From Zoogloea sp. (GTDB lineage: Bacteria > Pseudomonadota > Gammaproteobacteria > Burkholderiales > Rhodocyclaceae): a DNA stretch of 39,090 bases. The translations under genes and the position numbers were made by a program. The stretch is taken from positions 1 through 39,090 of the forward strand of contig NZ_JAFLDT010000037.1 of NCBI RefSeq assembly GCF_017302315.1. Direction: 5' to 3'. Under the pieces are notes generated by a model. It saw only the letters and a list, made by a program, of their open reading frames with translations, had not been told where the DNA came from and searched no databases. This document shows, piece by piece, positions 14,952 to 23,121 of this stretch. Every line of letters begins with the position of its first letter. Position 1 is the stretch's first letter.

Positions 14952-16097
14952 TCAGGGGATCAGGGTCCACTTGCCGCCGCTGACGGTGATCAGCTCGCGG
15001 CCACGCTCGTCGAAGCCGCTGTGGTCAGCCGGCGACATGTTGTAAACCCCCTGGGTGGCGGGCATGTCCTTGGTCTGTTCGAGGGCGTCGCGCAGGGCCG
15101 AGCGGAAGGCCGGCGTGCCGGGCTTGCCCTTGGCGGCCGCGACGGGGATGGCCGCCTTGAGCAACAGGCCGGCATCGAAGACGTTGCCGCCGAAGGTCGC
15201 CGGCTTGACGCCGTGGAGCTTCTCGTAGGCATTCACATAGTCGATGGCGATCTTGCGGGACGGGTGGGCATCGGTGACCTGATCGAGCACCAGCATCAGG
15301 CTGGCGGCGAGCACCGTGCCTTCGACCTTCTTGCCGCCGAGCTTGAGGAACTCGGGCAGGGCTGCGCCGTGGGTCTGGTAGAACTTGCCCTTGTAGCCCT
15401 GATCGTAAAGGGTGATCTGCGGCAGCACCGCGGGGGTGCCCGGGGCGGCGATCAAGACGGCGTCGGGCTTGGCCATCAGCAGCTTGAGGCCCTGGGCGGT
15501 GACGGAGCTGTCGCTGCGCTGGAAGCGCTCGCTGGCCACCACCTTGATGCCCTTGCGGCCGGCGCTCTCGGTGAACACCTTGGCCCAGTTTTCACCATAG
15601 GGGTCGGACGAGCCGATGAAGCCCACCGTCTTGATGCCGTGCTTGGCCATGTGGCCCACCAGGGCGTCGGCGATCAACTGGTCGTTCTGGGTGGTCTTGA
15701 AGACCCACTTCTTCTTGTCGTCCATCGGCAGCACCACGGCGGCGGTGCCGACCGGGGCCAACAGGGGCACGCCGGCTTCGGCGGCAAACTGGATCACGCC
15801 CATCGCGTTGGGAGAGCCGGAGGGGCCGATGATGGCGTCCACGTTCTCCTCGCTGATCAGCTTCTTGATCGCCACCACCGAGGCGGTGGGGTCACTGCCG
15901 TCATCCAGGGGGATGTATTGCACCGTGAGGTTGCCGACCTTGGTCGGCATCAGGGGGACGGAATTCTTCTGGGGAATGCCGACCATGGCGATGGGCCCCG
16001 TGGAGGACGAAATCACGCCCACCTTGACCTGCGCAAAAGCGGCCCCGGAAAACAGGGTACCCATTACTGCCGACGCTACGAGACGCTTGAATTTCAT
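14952..16097 (-). CDS. livK: Periplasmic substrate-binding protein, LivK type
   Basis: A 381-residue type I solute-binding protein. A signal peptide (MKFKRLVASAVMGTLFSGAA, then FAQ) precedes VKVGVISSSTGPIAMVGIPQ, the typical first strand. Later family landmarks are DDGSDPTASVVAIKKLISEE, AIIGPSGSPNAMGVIQFAAE and GFIGSSDPYGENWAKVFTES. ATG 16097 has GGAGA upstream; the longer frame to 16169 lacks a signal peptide at its start. First gene of the importer set, with its own 360-base upstream region that carries TTCACGTGA-type motifs like those before iacH. The ligand is unknown, probably an aromatic acid such as indole-3-acetate. Confidence 0.92.
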   Translation of the reverse strand: MKFKRLVASAVMGTLFSGAAFAQVKVGVISSSTGPIAMVGIPQKNSVPLMPTKVGNLTVQYIPLDDGSDPTASVVAIKKLISEENVDAIIGPSGSPNAMGVIQFAAEAGVPLLAPVGTAAVVLPMDDKKKWVFKTTQNDQLIADALVGHMAKHGIKTVGFIGSSDPYGENWAKVFTESAGRKGIKVVASERFQRSDSSVTAQGLKLLMAKPDAVLIAAPGTPAVLPQITLYDQGYKGKFYQTHGAALPEFLKLGGKKVEGTVLAASLMLVLDQVTDAHPSRKIAIDYVNAYEKLHGVKPATFGGNVFDAGLLLKAAIPVAAAKGKPGTPAFRSALRDALEQTKDMPATQGVYNMSPADHSGFDERGRELITVSGGKWTLIP

Positions 16098-16457
16098 GAT
16101 GTTCAATCTCCAGTCAAAGAATGGCACTGCCTGCATCGAGATTTCGTGAGCTTCCGTCCGGAAAAACACGATTCACAAATCTATTCACGTGATTTTTCAC
16201 GTTTATATCCAAAAATAAAGCCGCTTGCACTGCCTGGTTTTGAAGGACGACTTCCGAATGGGTCCATTCGCTGCAGCGCATCACGGACACTATTCAAGAG
16301 CATTCTTCATGCCATTTCCGCCTATTTGGCGGGATTCAGGCGCCCGGGGCCATTTCGGGGGCTTGGGTGAATCCAGGAAAGAGCACCCTTTTCAAAGCTG
16401 CCATATTGCAGTGCGGTGACCACCCATTTCGCACCAATTACGTGCCCAATCGCGCCC
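16098..16457 (-). promoter_or_regulatory. livK upstream region with tandem CACGTGA motifs
   Basis: The 360-base gap between the tautomerase stop and livK is less GC-rich than its neighbours. TTCACGTGA (16184-16192) is followed at once by TTTTTCACGTTT (16193-16204), with ATTCACAAA at 16171-16179, giving a short array of TTCAC half-sites. The same core occurs as a perfect palindrome before iacH (24349-24358). I see no consensus -10, so the promoter may need an activator. The remainder (16205-16457) shows nothing recognisable. Confidence 0.55.
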
Positions 16458-16862
16458 TCAGCGGCCCATGGCCCGGGCGGTCTTTCCCTCCATGCCGAAA
16501 TCGGTATTGGCCACATCGAAAATCATGATGCGTACCGGCGCCGGCGGAATGTCCAGCACCTCGCCGATCACCCCGGTGAGACGCCCGATCAGGACCTCCT
16601 TCGCCGCCTCACTGCGCCCCGCGATCAGGAACACATGGACGGTCGGGCCGCCTGCGGGAATCGGCTCACCGGCCCGCGCTGCGGCCGCCAAGCTGACCCC
16701 GCCCACGCTGACATGCGCCCGGGGCAACTCGATCAGGAAGATCCGGACGGAGGCCTGCGGTGCGGCAATGCTGTCCACGACGGCATCGGTCATGCGCGCC
16801 AGCAGCAATTCCTTCTGTGCGTCGGAATGGCCTTCCAGCAGATAGACATTCAGGTTTGGCAT
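16458..16862 (-). CDS. Tandem-domain tautomerase (fused 4-oxalocrotonate tautomerase-like)
   Basis: A 134-residue protein made of two 4-OT-like beta-alpha-beta units. The first begins MPNLNVYLLEGHSDAQKELL, so after Met removal Pro1 would be the catalytic base. The second begins at about residue 72, GGPTVHVFLIAGRSEAAKEV, and ends in FDVANTDFGMEGKTARAMGR, like the C-terminus of tautomerases. Single 4-OT subunits are about 62 residues, so this is a fused dimer. A longer frame starts at GTG 16928, overlapping the flavin reductase stop, but it would bury the Pro; I choose ATG 16862. Last gene of the iac catabolic block and not part of the standard iacA-I set. Its substrate is unknown. Confidence 0.82.
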   Translation of the reverse strand: MPNLNVYLLEGHSDAQKELLLARMTDAVVDSIAAPQASVRIFLIELPRAHVSVGGVSLAAAARAGEPIPAGGPTVHVFLIAGRSEAAKEVLIGRLTGVIGEVLDIPPAPVRIMIFDVANTDFGMEGKTARAMGR

Positions 16863-16924
16863 GGCTGCAGCCCAATTGGGTAATGAATTGGCGAATTCAG
16901 AAGCAATAAAATTGAACCAGGTAT

Positions 16925-17428
16925 TCACCCGGCCGCACGGCTCTCGTCACCGACCCGGTGGTAATTGCGGTTGAAATACACCAGGCCGGGGCGTTGATCG
17001 CCCTGACGCATCTGCTGCACCTCGCAATAGAAGATGCTGTGGGAACCCACGTCGTGGATCTGCGCAATGCGACAGTCGAAACTCGCCAGGGCGTCGTCCA
17101 GGGCCGGGCTGCCGGTTGCCAGGGCCTGCCAGCGGGCGCGCTGGAAGCGTTCCTCCATGCTCACGTTGCGGTCGGCAAACAGGCCCGACAGATCCTGCTG
17201 GTCGCCGCCGAGCAGATTGACGCAGAGCACGCCGTTGGCGGTGAAGAAGCGGTGGGCGTAGGACGAACGGTTCATGCACACCAGCAGCGTGGGCGGCTGG
17301 TCGGTGACGCTGCACACCGCCGTGGCGGTGAAGCCGGCCAGCCCGTCGGCGCCGGCGGTGGTGATGACGTTGACGGCGCCGGTGAGCATGGCCATGCCGT
17401 TACGGAATTCATGGGTATCGATCATCAT
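16925..17428 (-). CDS. iacG: Flavin reductase, IacG-like
   Basis: A 167-residue flavin:NAD(P)H reductase-like protein that should supply reduced flavin to the monooxygenase IacA. Family motifs: MAMLTGAVNVITTAGADGLA, GFTATAVCSVTDQPPTLLVC, NGVLCVNLLGGDQQDLSGLF and DCRIAQIHDVGSHSIFYCEV. AAGGAGAG lies just before ATG 17428; a second ATG follows immediately. It is 23 bases downstream of the ferredoxin reductase-like gene. The name rests on cluster order with iacA, iacCD, iacE and iacF. Confidence 0.87.
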   Translation of the reverse strand: MMIDTHEFRNGMAMLTGAVNVITTAGADGLAGFTATAVCSVTDQPPTLLVCMNRSSYAHRFFTANGVLCVNLLGGDQQDLSGLFADRNVSMEERFQRARWQALATGSPALDDALASFDCRIAQIHDVGSHSIFYCEVQQMRQGDQRPGLVYFNRNYHRVGDESRAAG

Positions 17429-17451
17429 GTCTCTCCTTGGGGATGATCCGG

Positions 17452-18414
17452 CTAGAGGTCCAGCACCAGGGTGTCGCTGAGGGCGCGGGAACAACACAGG
17501 AGGATCTGGTCGTTGTCGGCCTTCTCCTCGTCGGTCAGGAAGACGTCCCGGTGGTCGGGGGTGCCCTCCAGCACGTTGCACAGGCAGGTGCCGCAGACGC
17601 CCTGCTCGCAGGACACCTTGATCTTGATGCCAACACCGGCCAGGGCGTCGACGATGGTCTGGCCTTCGGCCACATGCACCGTCTTGCCGGATTTCTTCAG
17701 GGCCACGTCGAAGGCCTTGCCGCCCGCACTGGGCGCCTCCACCTGGAAGTACTCCTTGTGGATCTGCCCGGCGGACAAACCCAGGCGCCCCGCCTCGGCA
17801 ATGACCCAATCCATGAAGCCGGACGGGCCGCAGACGTAGAGGTGGGTGCCCGCATCGGCGCCGGTCAGCACTTCGACCAGATTCAGGCGCTGCTCCACCG
17901 CACCGTCGTCGAAGTGGGTGTGCACCTGGGCGCTGAAGGGCGCCACCGCCAGCTCGTCGAGAAAGGCACAGGACGAACGGGTGCGCCCGCTGTAGTGCAG
18001 CTCGAAGGGCTTGTCCTGGGCAGACAGGGTATGTGCCATGGCGATCATGGGCGTCACACCGATGCCACCGCCCACCAGGATGCTGCGGCGTGCGCCGGCC
18101 TCCAGCGGGAAGAGGTTGCGCGGCACCCCGATCTCGACCACGGTGCCTTCGCGGAGGCGCTCGTGGGCAGCGACGGAACCGCCGCGGGAATTCGGATCCT
18201 TGAGGATGCCCAAGCGGTAGACCTGGCGATCGGCGGGATTGCCGCACAGGGAATACTGGCGCACCAGCCCCTCGCCCAGATGCAGGTCCACGTGGGCCCC
18301 CGCCTCGAAGGGGGGCAGTTCGCCACCGTCTGCGGGCGCCAGGTCTAGGACGAGAACGCCCTGGCCCTGGCACTCGCTGCGGCGGACGACAACCCGGAGC
18401 GTTTCTTCAGACAT
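17452..18414 (-). CDS. iacF: Oxygenase reductase component with plant-type ferredoxin domain, IacF-like
   Basis: A 320-residue phthalate-dioxygenase-reductase type protein, moving electrons from NAD(P)H to the Rieske oxygenase IacCD. Domains in order: flavin-binding barrel with RQYSLCGNP (about residues 52-60), nucleotide-binding domain with LVGGGIGVTPMIAMAH and YVCGPSGFMDWV, and a C-terminal 2Fe-2S ferredoxin with SCEQGVCGTC, a fourth Cys in LLCCSRA. The stop is 23 bases before the flavin reductase start. ATG 18414 has an AGAAGG farther upstream than usual. The call to the family is firm; the iac assignment comes from context. Confidence 0.9.
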   Translation of the reverse strand: MSEETLRVVVRRSECQGQGVLVLDLAPADGGELPPFEAGAHVDLHLGEGLVRQYSLCGNPADRQVYRLGILKDPNSRGGSVAAHERLREGTVVEIGVPRNLFPLEAGARRSILVGGGIGVTPMIAMAHTLSAQDKPFELHYSGRTRSSCAFLDELAVAPFSAQVHTHFDDGAVEQRLNLVEVLTGADAGTHLYVCGPSGFMDWVIAEAGRLGLSAGQIHKEYFQVEAPSAGGKAFDVALKKSGKTVHVAEGQTIVDALAGVGIKIKVSCEQGVCGTCLCNVLEGTPDHRDVFLTDEEKADNDQILLCCSRALSDTLVLDL

Positions 18415-18451
18415 TTTTATGTTTTCCCTTCTGTTGGTTTCGCTTCGCCGC

Positions 18452-19192
18452 TCAGCGCATGAAGATGCCGCCGTTCACATCCCAGGCGGCGCCGGTGGCG
18501 AAGTCGGCTTCGGCGGAGGCCAGCTGCACGACCAGGCTGGCGACGAACTCCGGGTTGCCGAGGCGCCTCACCGGGATCATCTCGATGAGCTTCTCGAGGC
18601 GCTCGGGCGGCACGGCGGCGCGCACCGAGGGCAGCTCCATGGGGCCCGGGGCAATGGCATTGACGGTGACGCCGGCAGCCGCCAGCTCGCGGGCGAAGAT
18701 CTTGGTGAGGGTCAGGATGCCGCCCTTCGACGCGGCGTAATGGGCGCCGGAGGCGGTACCGCCGTTCTGCCCGGCCAGGGAGGCGACGTTGATGAGGCGG
18801 CCGTAACCGGCCTGCCCCATCGCCGCACCGAACACCTGGCAGCCGAGGAAGGTGCCGCGCAGGTTGATCGCCAGCACCGTGTCGAACTCTTCCGGGGTGA
18901 TCTGCATCACCGGCGTGGTGGGCGTGATGGCAGCGTTGTTGACCGCCACATGCAGCCCGCCCCAGCGCTCGCGCACGGCGGCCAGGGCGGCCTCGAAGGC
19001 GGACTTCTGCATCACGTCCAGGGCCAGCGGCAGCACCGTGTCCCCGCTCGCATCCAGCTGCGCGGCGGCGGCGCGGGCCATGTCCTCGTTCACGTCGGTG
19101 AGGACCAGCTTGTAGCCGGCCGCATGCAGGCGCCGGGCGATGATGTTGCCGAGGCCCTGGGCGGCACCGGTGACGAGGGCGACTTGGCTCAT
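18452..19192 (-). CDS. iacE: Short-chain dehydrogenase/reductase, IacE-like
   Basis: A 246-residue classical SDR. The nucleotide site is VTGAAQGLGNIIARRL, the NNAA motif is AVNNAAITP, and the catalytic residues are seen in INVASLAGQN and HYAASKGG (Tyr-x3-Lys). It ends with AWDVNGGIFMR. AAGGAG lies before ATG 19192; the frame to 19234 overlaps the preceding gene's end. In characterised iac pathways IacE oxidises or reduces a hydroxylated indole-acetate intermediate. It follows iacD by 10 bases. Confidence 0.88.
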   Translation of the reverse strand: MSQVALVTGAAQGLGNIIARRLHAAGYKLVLTDVNEDMARAAAAQLDASGDTVLPLALDVMQKSAFEAALAAVRERWGGLHVAVNNAAITPTTPVMQITPEEFDTVLAINLRGTFLGCQVFGAAMGQAGYGRLINVASLAGQNGGTASGAHYAASKGGILTLTKIFARELAAAGVTVNAIAPGPMELPSVRAAVPPERLEKLIEMIPVRRLGNPEFVASLVVQLASAEADFATGAAWDVNGGIFMR

Positions 19193-19202
19193 GCTGCGCT
19201 CC

Positions 19203-19679
19203 TTACGGGATGTAGCCGATGCACTGCAGCGCATCGGAGGCGTTGAGCAGGCGCACCACCTTCTGCTGGATGCGGAAGCTGTCGCCGTCGCGGACCAGGG
19301 TGTAGGTCAGGTTGGCGGTGTAGTGCTTCTGGATCTCCTTGCGGAACTCCCGCAGGTTCTGGGCACAGCGCACAGTGACGGTCTTGCCGTCGTCGGCGAG
19401 GATGCGGAAGCGCGACACGCTGCGGATGGTGCGCGGCGCCGGGGAGGTGGAGATGGACTCGCCGCTGCCCAGGCGGGCCACGCGCAGGCTGCGCATCTTG
19501 GCGTCGTCGCAGGCGTAGTTGAGGGTGTTGGCGAAATCGGTTTCGTCCGGGTTGATCGGCACGATGTAGAGGCCCTTCTCTTCCCACAGGGCGAGCCACT
19601 CGGGGTACTCGCCGTGGTCGAGCATGTCGGCTTCCTGGCAGATGAAGGCGCTGGCGTGGTTGAGCAGTTCAATGTTCAT
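19203..19679 (-). CDS. iacD: Aromatic-ring-hydroxylating dioxygenase small subunit, IacD-like
   Basis: A 158-residue beta subunit of a Rieske dioxygenase, with the cone-shaped SnoaL-like fold. Typical features are an N-terminal helix with EADMLDHGEYPEWLALWEEK, GLYIVPINPDET, an Arg-rich strand TIRSVSRFRILADDGKTVTV and the C-terminal VVRLLNASDALQCIGYIP. ATG 19679 has GGAGGA before it. It lies 16 bases after the alpha-subunit stop and should form a hexamer with it. Confidence 0.9.
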   Translation of the reverse strand: MNIELLNHASAFICQEADMLDHGEYPEWLALWEEKGLYIVPINPDETDFANTLNYACDDAKMRSLRVARLGSGESISTSPAPRTIRSVSRFRILADDGKTVTVRCAQNLREFRKEIQKHYTANLTYTLVRDGDSFRIQQKVVRLLNASDALQCIGYIP

Positions 19680-19695
19680 GGCTTCGTCCTCCGCC

Positions 19696-20961
19696 TCAGG
19701 CGGTCATCAGTTTTTTCCATTGGCGGTAGGCGGCGCGCATGCCGGTTTCCGCACTCACGTCGCTGCGGCGGCCGTCGGCCGTCTCCTGTTCCTTGGCCAG
19801 GCCGCGGTTGAGCAGGATCCACTGGTCGGTGCCAGCATTGGAGCCCTTCTGCACGCGCTCCCAGGCCTCGGAGTCATCGGGGGTGCCGAAGCCCATCGGG
19901 CCCTGGAAGTGTTCGTGCATGCGCAGGCGGGCGCGGTTGCCGGCCTCGGGGCCGCCATCCATGGTGATCACTGCGTGGTGGATCTCGGTCTCGGTCACCG
20001 ACACCGGGCGCAGCACCCGGAAGAAGGCCATGGAGCACGCGATGTTCGGGAAGATGTTGAGGTTGAAGCCGGAGCCGCCCACGGCGCGCACGATGCGGCG
20101 CACCTGGTCTTCGGGGTAGTCGGCGCGCAGCTCCTCGGCCAGCGCGGCGAAGCGCTCGGGGATGGGGGCCTCCAGGTTGGCCTCCAGGTCCACCAGGTCG
20201 GGGATCATGACCATCACGCTGTGGCCGTTGCCCAGGTCTTCCACAAAGCCCGGCCCTTCGACGAAGTCGAGCATCTCTTCAGTCTGCTTGTCCACCGAGG
20301 ACAGGAAGGACTTGTGCACCAGCGGGAAGTGGTAGGCATCGGTGGTGTTCTCGAGCTGGATCTTCCAGTTGCCGGGGAAGCGGAAGCGATGCTCGCCGCC
20401 CACCTTGATCGGGAAGCCGCCGCCCTGCTTCATGAACAGGTCCATCCACTTCCTGGCCGGGCCGAGGAAGTCGACCAGGGGCTCGATGTCGTCCTTGAAG
20501 GTGGCGAAGATCATGCCGGCGTATTCCTCGACGCGCAGCTTGACCAGCGGGTAGTCGGCCTTGTCCAGCAGGTCGCCGTAGCTCTCCGGGCTGGGCACGC
20601 CGCGCAGGGCGCCGTCCAGGGAGTAGCTCCAGCCGTGGTAGGGGCACACGAAGCTGTTGGTCTTGCCCTTGTGGCCTTCGCAGACGGTGGCGGCGCGGTG
20701 GCGGCAGCGGTTGAGCAGCACATGCACCTGCTGCTTGCGGTCGCGCACGGTGACCACCGGCTGGCGGCCGATGTAGCCGGTCTTGTAGCTGCCGGCTTCG
20801 GGGATCTCGCTGGTGTGGGCAACCCACACCCAGGTGTTGGCGAAGACCTTGTCCATCTCGTCTTCGAAGATGGCCGGGTCGGTGTAGAGGGAGGTATGCA
20901 CCCGGTCGTGCTGGACCAGGTCGGCCAGGGTGTGGCCCTTGCTGGTGGTTTGGCTTGTCAT
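19696..20961 (-). CDS. iacC: Rieske dioxygenase large subunit, IacC-like
   Basis: A 421-residue alpha subunit. The Rieske cluster ligands are Cys86 and His88 (NRCRHRAATVC) and Cys106 and His109 (FVCPYHGWSY). The mononuclear iron site is in LENTTDAYHFPLVH, with Asp208, His211 and His216. Spacing and length match ring-hydroxylating oxygenases. In the iac pathway this enzyme, with IacD and IacF, takes the dioxidised indole-acetate intermediate towards catechol. AAGGAA stands upstream of ATG 20961. Preceded by the IacI-like gene with a 45-base gap. Alternative substrates such as anthranilate or other aromatic acids cannot be excluded from this gene alone; the neighbours decide. Confidence 0.92.
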   Translation of the reverse strand: MTSQTTSKGHTLADLVQHDRVHTSLYTDPAIFEDEMDKVFANTWVWVAHTSEIPEAGSYKTGYIGRQPVVTVRDRKQQVHVLLNRCRHRAATVCEGHKGKTNSFVCPYHGWSYSLDGALRGVPSPESYGDLLDKADYPLVKLRVEEYAGMIFATFKDDIEPLVDFLGPARKWMDLFMKQGGGFPIKVGGEHRFRFPGNWKIQLENTTDAYHFPLVHKSFLSSVDKQTEEMLDFVEGPGFVEDLGNGHSVMVMIPDLVDLEANLEAPIPERFAALAEELRADYPEDQVRRIVRAVGGSGFNLNIFPNIACSMAFFRVLRPVSVTETEIHHAVITMDGGPEAGNRARLRMHEHFQGPMGFGTPDDSEAWERVQKGSNAGTDQWILLNRGLAKEQETADGRRSDVSAETGMRAAYRQWKKLMTA

Positions 20962-21006
20962 GGTGTTGTCTTCCTTGTTTCTCTATCTGATGAGAGGGAC
21001 GGGGGG

Positions 21007-21528
21007 CTAGCGCGGCACCGGCAGGGCCGCGCTAGCGTTCCAGGCCGTCACCGGACGGCTGAACAGGTTCTCGGTACGGAAATGGGCCATCCGCCAGACG
21101 CCGTCCTGGCGGGCGAAGTCGATGCTCAGCCGGGCTGCGTTGAGGTGTGAAGCGCCGCTGGCGAAGGTGGAGGTCTGCAGCATCACCCAGGTGCCGGTGG
21201 CCGCATCCGGGGCATGCACGCGGATCGTCTCGCTGGTCAGGAAATGCACGTTGAGGGCAAAGTGCGCCGGCTCGACCATGTACTTGGCCATCATCGCGCC
21301 GATCGCCTCGCGCCCCTCGATGCGCCCGAAGGTGCCCTTGTACTTCTCGCCGATGCCTTCCCACACCGCATCCACGGTGAACAACCCGGCCAGTTCATCC
21401 AGGGGCGTGCGGGCATCCAGGTAGTCGCACAGGAACATGTAGCGGTTGATGCAGGCGCGGATGGCGCCTTCGCTTTCCAGGCGGTCGAGGCGTGCCTCGA
21501 GCTGGCGGAGGTGGGCGAGGTCGGTCAT
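21007..21528 (-). CDS. iacI: SnoaL-like small protein, IacI-like
   Basis: A 173-residue protein of the SnoaL/NTF2-like superfamily: an N-terminal helix (ARLDRLESEGAIRACINRYM), then FTVDAVWEGIG, FGRIEGREAIGAMMAKYM and a C-terminal strand with DGVWRMAHFRTENLFSRPVT. Members related to this accompany iac clusters as IacI. Start ATG 21528 has a GGGGAT-like site. It is encoded between the IacB-like gene (18-base gap) and iacC. Its reaction is not evident; the fold suits binding of an aromatic intermediate. Confidence 0.75.
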   Translation of the reverse strand: MTDLAHLRQLEARLDRLESEGAIRACINRYMFLCDYLDARTPLDELAGLFTVDAVWEGIGEKYKGTFGRIEGREAIGAMMAKYMVEPAHFALNVHFLTSETIRVHAPDAATGTWVMLQTSTFASGASHLNAARLSIDFARQDGVWRMAHFRTENLFSRPVTAWNASAALPVPR

Positions 21529-21546
21529 GGTCGGATCCCCGCGGCC

Positions 21547-21906
21547 TTACTCGGGAATCACCAGCTCGCGGCCGATGCGGGCCTCGACGCGGATGTATTT
21601 CCACAGCTTGTAGGTGCCGTCGCCCACCGGGGTGGCGCGGAACAGGTTGCAGGCGGCGGTGACCGTCTCCAGGTCGGGCACGTCGGCCAGCACGTAGGTG
21701 GTCCAGGGGAAGGCGACGGACGGGCCGACCATGATCTGGTCGTCGTCCATGTTGCCCAGCACGCGCACGCCGGGCAGGCGCGCGATGCCCTGCATCATGG
21801 CCACGAAGGCGCCCCACACATCCTTCATCTCGTCGGCGGTGCCGTCCATGAAGTTCTGATTGACGCCCATGCAGAACAGCACGCGCAGCGGCTTCTTGTC
21901 ACTCAT
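21547..21906 (-). CDS. iacB: Small conserved protein, IacB-like
   Basis: A 119-residue soluble protein beginning MSDKKPLRVLFCMGVNQNFM. It has alpha-beta character with FPWTTYVLADVPDLETVTAA and a terminal WKYIRVEARIGRELVIPE, like EthD/ferredoxin-like dimeric barrel proteins. Its place directly after the IacA-like monooxygenase matches the iacAB pair of known clusters. ATG 21906 has GGGAGA upstream. The call rests mostly on position and size. Confidence 0.7.
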   Translation of the reverse strand: MSDKKPLRVLFCMGVNQNFMDGTADEMKDVWGAFVAMMQGIARLPGVRVLGNMDDDQIMVGPSVAFPWTTYVLADVPDLETVTAACNLFRATPVGDGTYKLWKYIRVEARIGRELVIPE

Positions 21907-21932
21907 CTCAATCTCCCGTGGATCGTTGGGTG

Positions 21933-23096
21933 TTACAGGTAGCCCGGCAGCGGCTTATGCCCGAAGAGCATGGCGCCGGCGTTCTGGTAGGTGATGTCGC
22001 CCATGAAGGCGTGCTGGGTGATCATCTGGGCGTCGCGGACCTGGGCGGCCAGCGGGCTCGATTCATATACGCCGGTGCCGCCGGAGAGCATCTGGGCGCG
22101 GCGGGCCACGTCGGCCCCGACACGGGAGGCATGGGTGGTGGACAGGCGCAGCATGCTCACCTGGTGATCGGTGGGCGTACCACCGGCCAGCAGCACCTGC
22201 CACACATCGTCGATGGCCTCGTAGAACCACGCACGGGCAGCCCGCAGTTCGGCCTCGATCCGGGCGATCTCGAGCTGAACGTAGATGCGCTCGCCCAGGT
22301 TGGGGGCGCCCGTTACCGAGGCGCGCCCGGCGGCCATGCCCAGCACCTCGTTGATGGCCGCACGGCCGATGCCGAGGCCCACCACGGTGAGCACCTGGGC
22401 AGCGAAGGACAGGGTCGGGTAACGGTAGAGGGGCGTGTCGAGGGAGGCTGCGCCACCCCGCACGAAGGTCCATTCCTCGGGCACCACCACGTCCTTCACC
22501 ACGATGTCGTGGCTGCCGGTGCCGAGCAGGCCCATCACATCCCAGTTGGGCACGATCTGCACCTTCTCCCGCGGCATCACGGCCATGCGCGGCAGCCCGG
22601 AACCCTCGGCGTTCTTCGGCAGGATGCCGGCGCCCACCACCTCGGCGCCCATGCTGCCGCTGCCCCAGCTCCAGCGCCCGCTCACCTTGAAACCACCTTC
22701 CACCAGCTCGGCCGGCTGGGGCGGAAAGATGCCGCCGGCGAAGACCACGTCCGGTCCGTTGGCGTAGAGCTTTTCCAGGGTCGCCAGGGGCAGGGCCGCC
22801 AGGTAGACGCCACCGATGCCGAAGCTCGCCACCCAGCCGGCAGAGCCGTCGGCCTCGGCGATCCTCTCTATCAACTGGCAGAACTCCGCCGGCGACTTTT
22901 CGTCACCACCGAAGCGCTTGGCCACCAGGGCGCGATACACCCCGACTTCCTTGAAGCGCTGGATGATGTCCGGCGAGATGTGCTGCTGCTTTTCGAATTC
23001 CTTCCGACGCTGCCTGATTTCCAGCAGCAGTGCCTCCAGGGCGGCCGCCGGATGGGCGGCGTCACTTTCCCGGGTCTCTTTCATAGCCACTAACAT
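21933..23096 (-). CDS. iacA: Flavin-dependent monooxygenase of the acyl-CoA dehydrogenase fold, IacA-like
   Basis: A 387-residue group D flavin monooxygenase. Family landmarks: FKEVGVYRALVAKRFGGDEK, RIAEADGSAGWVASFGIGGV, GRWSWGSGSMGAEVVGAGIL, DVMGLLGTGSHDIVVKDVVV and a C-terminal helical half with RAQMLSGGTGVYESSPLAAQ and RDAQMITQHAFM. Such enzymes use FADH2 from a partner reductase, here IacG. In iac pathways IacA makes the first hydroxylation of indole-3-acetate; related enzymes also oxidise indole. ATG 23096 has a GGAGA site at good spacing; ATG 23084 lacks one. It starts 25 bases downstream of the amidase stop. Confidence 0.9.
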   Translation of the reverse strand: MLVAMKETRESDAAHPAAALEALLLEIRQRRKEFEKQQHISPDIIQRFKEVGVYRALVAKRFGGDEKSPAEFCQLIERIAEADGSAGWVASFGIGGVYLAALPLATLEKLYANGPDVVFAGGIFPPQPAELVEGGFKVSGRWSWGSGSMGAEVVGAGILPKNAEGSGLPRMAVMPREKVQIVPNWDVMGLLGTGSHDIVVKDVVVPEEWTFVRGGAASLDTPLYRYPTLSFAAQVLTVVGLGIGRAAINEVLGMAAGRASVTGAPNLGERIYVQLEIARIEAELRAARAWFYEAIDDVWQVLLAGGTPTDHQVSMLRLSTTHASRVGADVARRAQMLSGGTGVYESSPLAAQVRDAQMITQHAFMGDITYQNAGAMLFGHKPLPGYL

Positions 23097-23121
23097 GGGT
23101 GTCTCCGCTTGAGAGTTGGTG

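Noticed and set aside
16925-16928. GTG start at 16928 for the tautomerase, overlapping the flavin reductase stop
   Set aside because: It would add 22 residues before the Pro that must be N-terminal in this family.
16925-18373. One 482-codon minus-strand frame covering both the flavin reductase and part of the reductase IacF
   Set aside because: The upstream part is the wrong frame of iacF; the flavin reductase has its own ATG and ribosome site at 17428.
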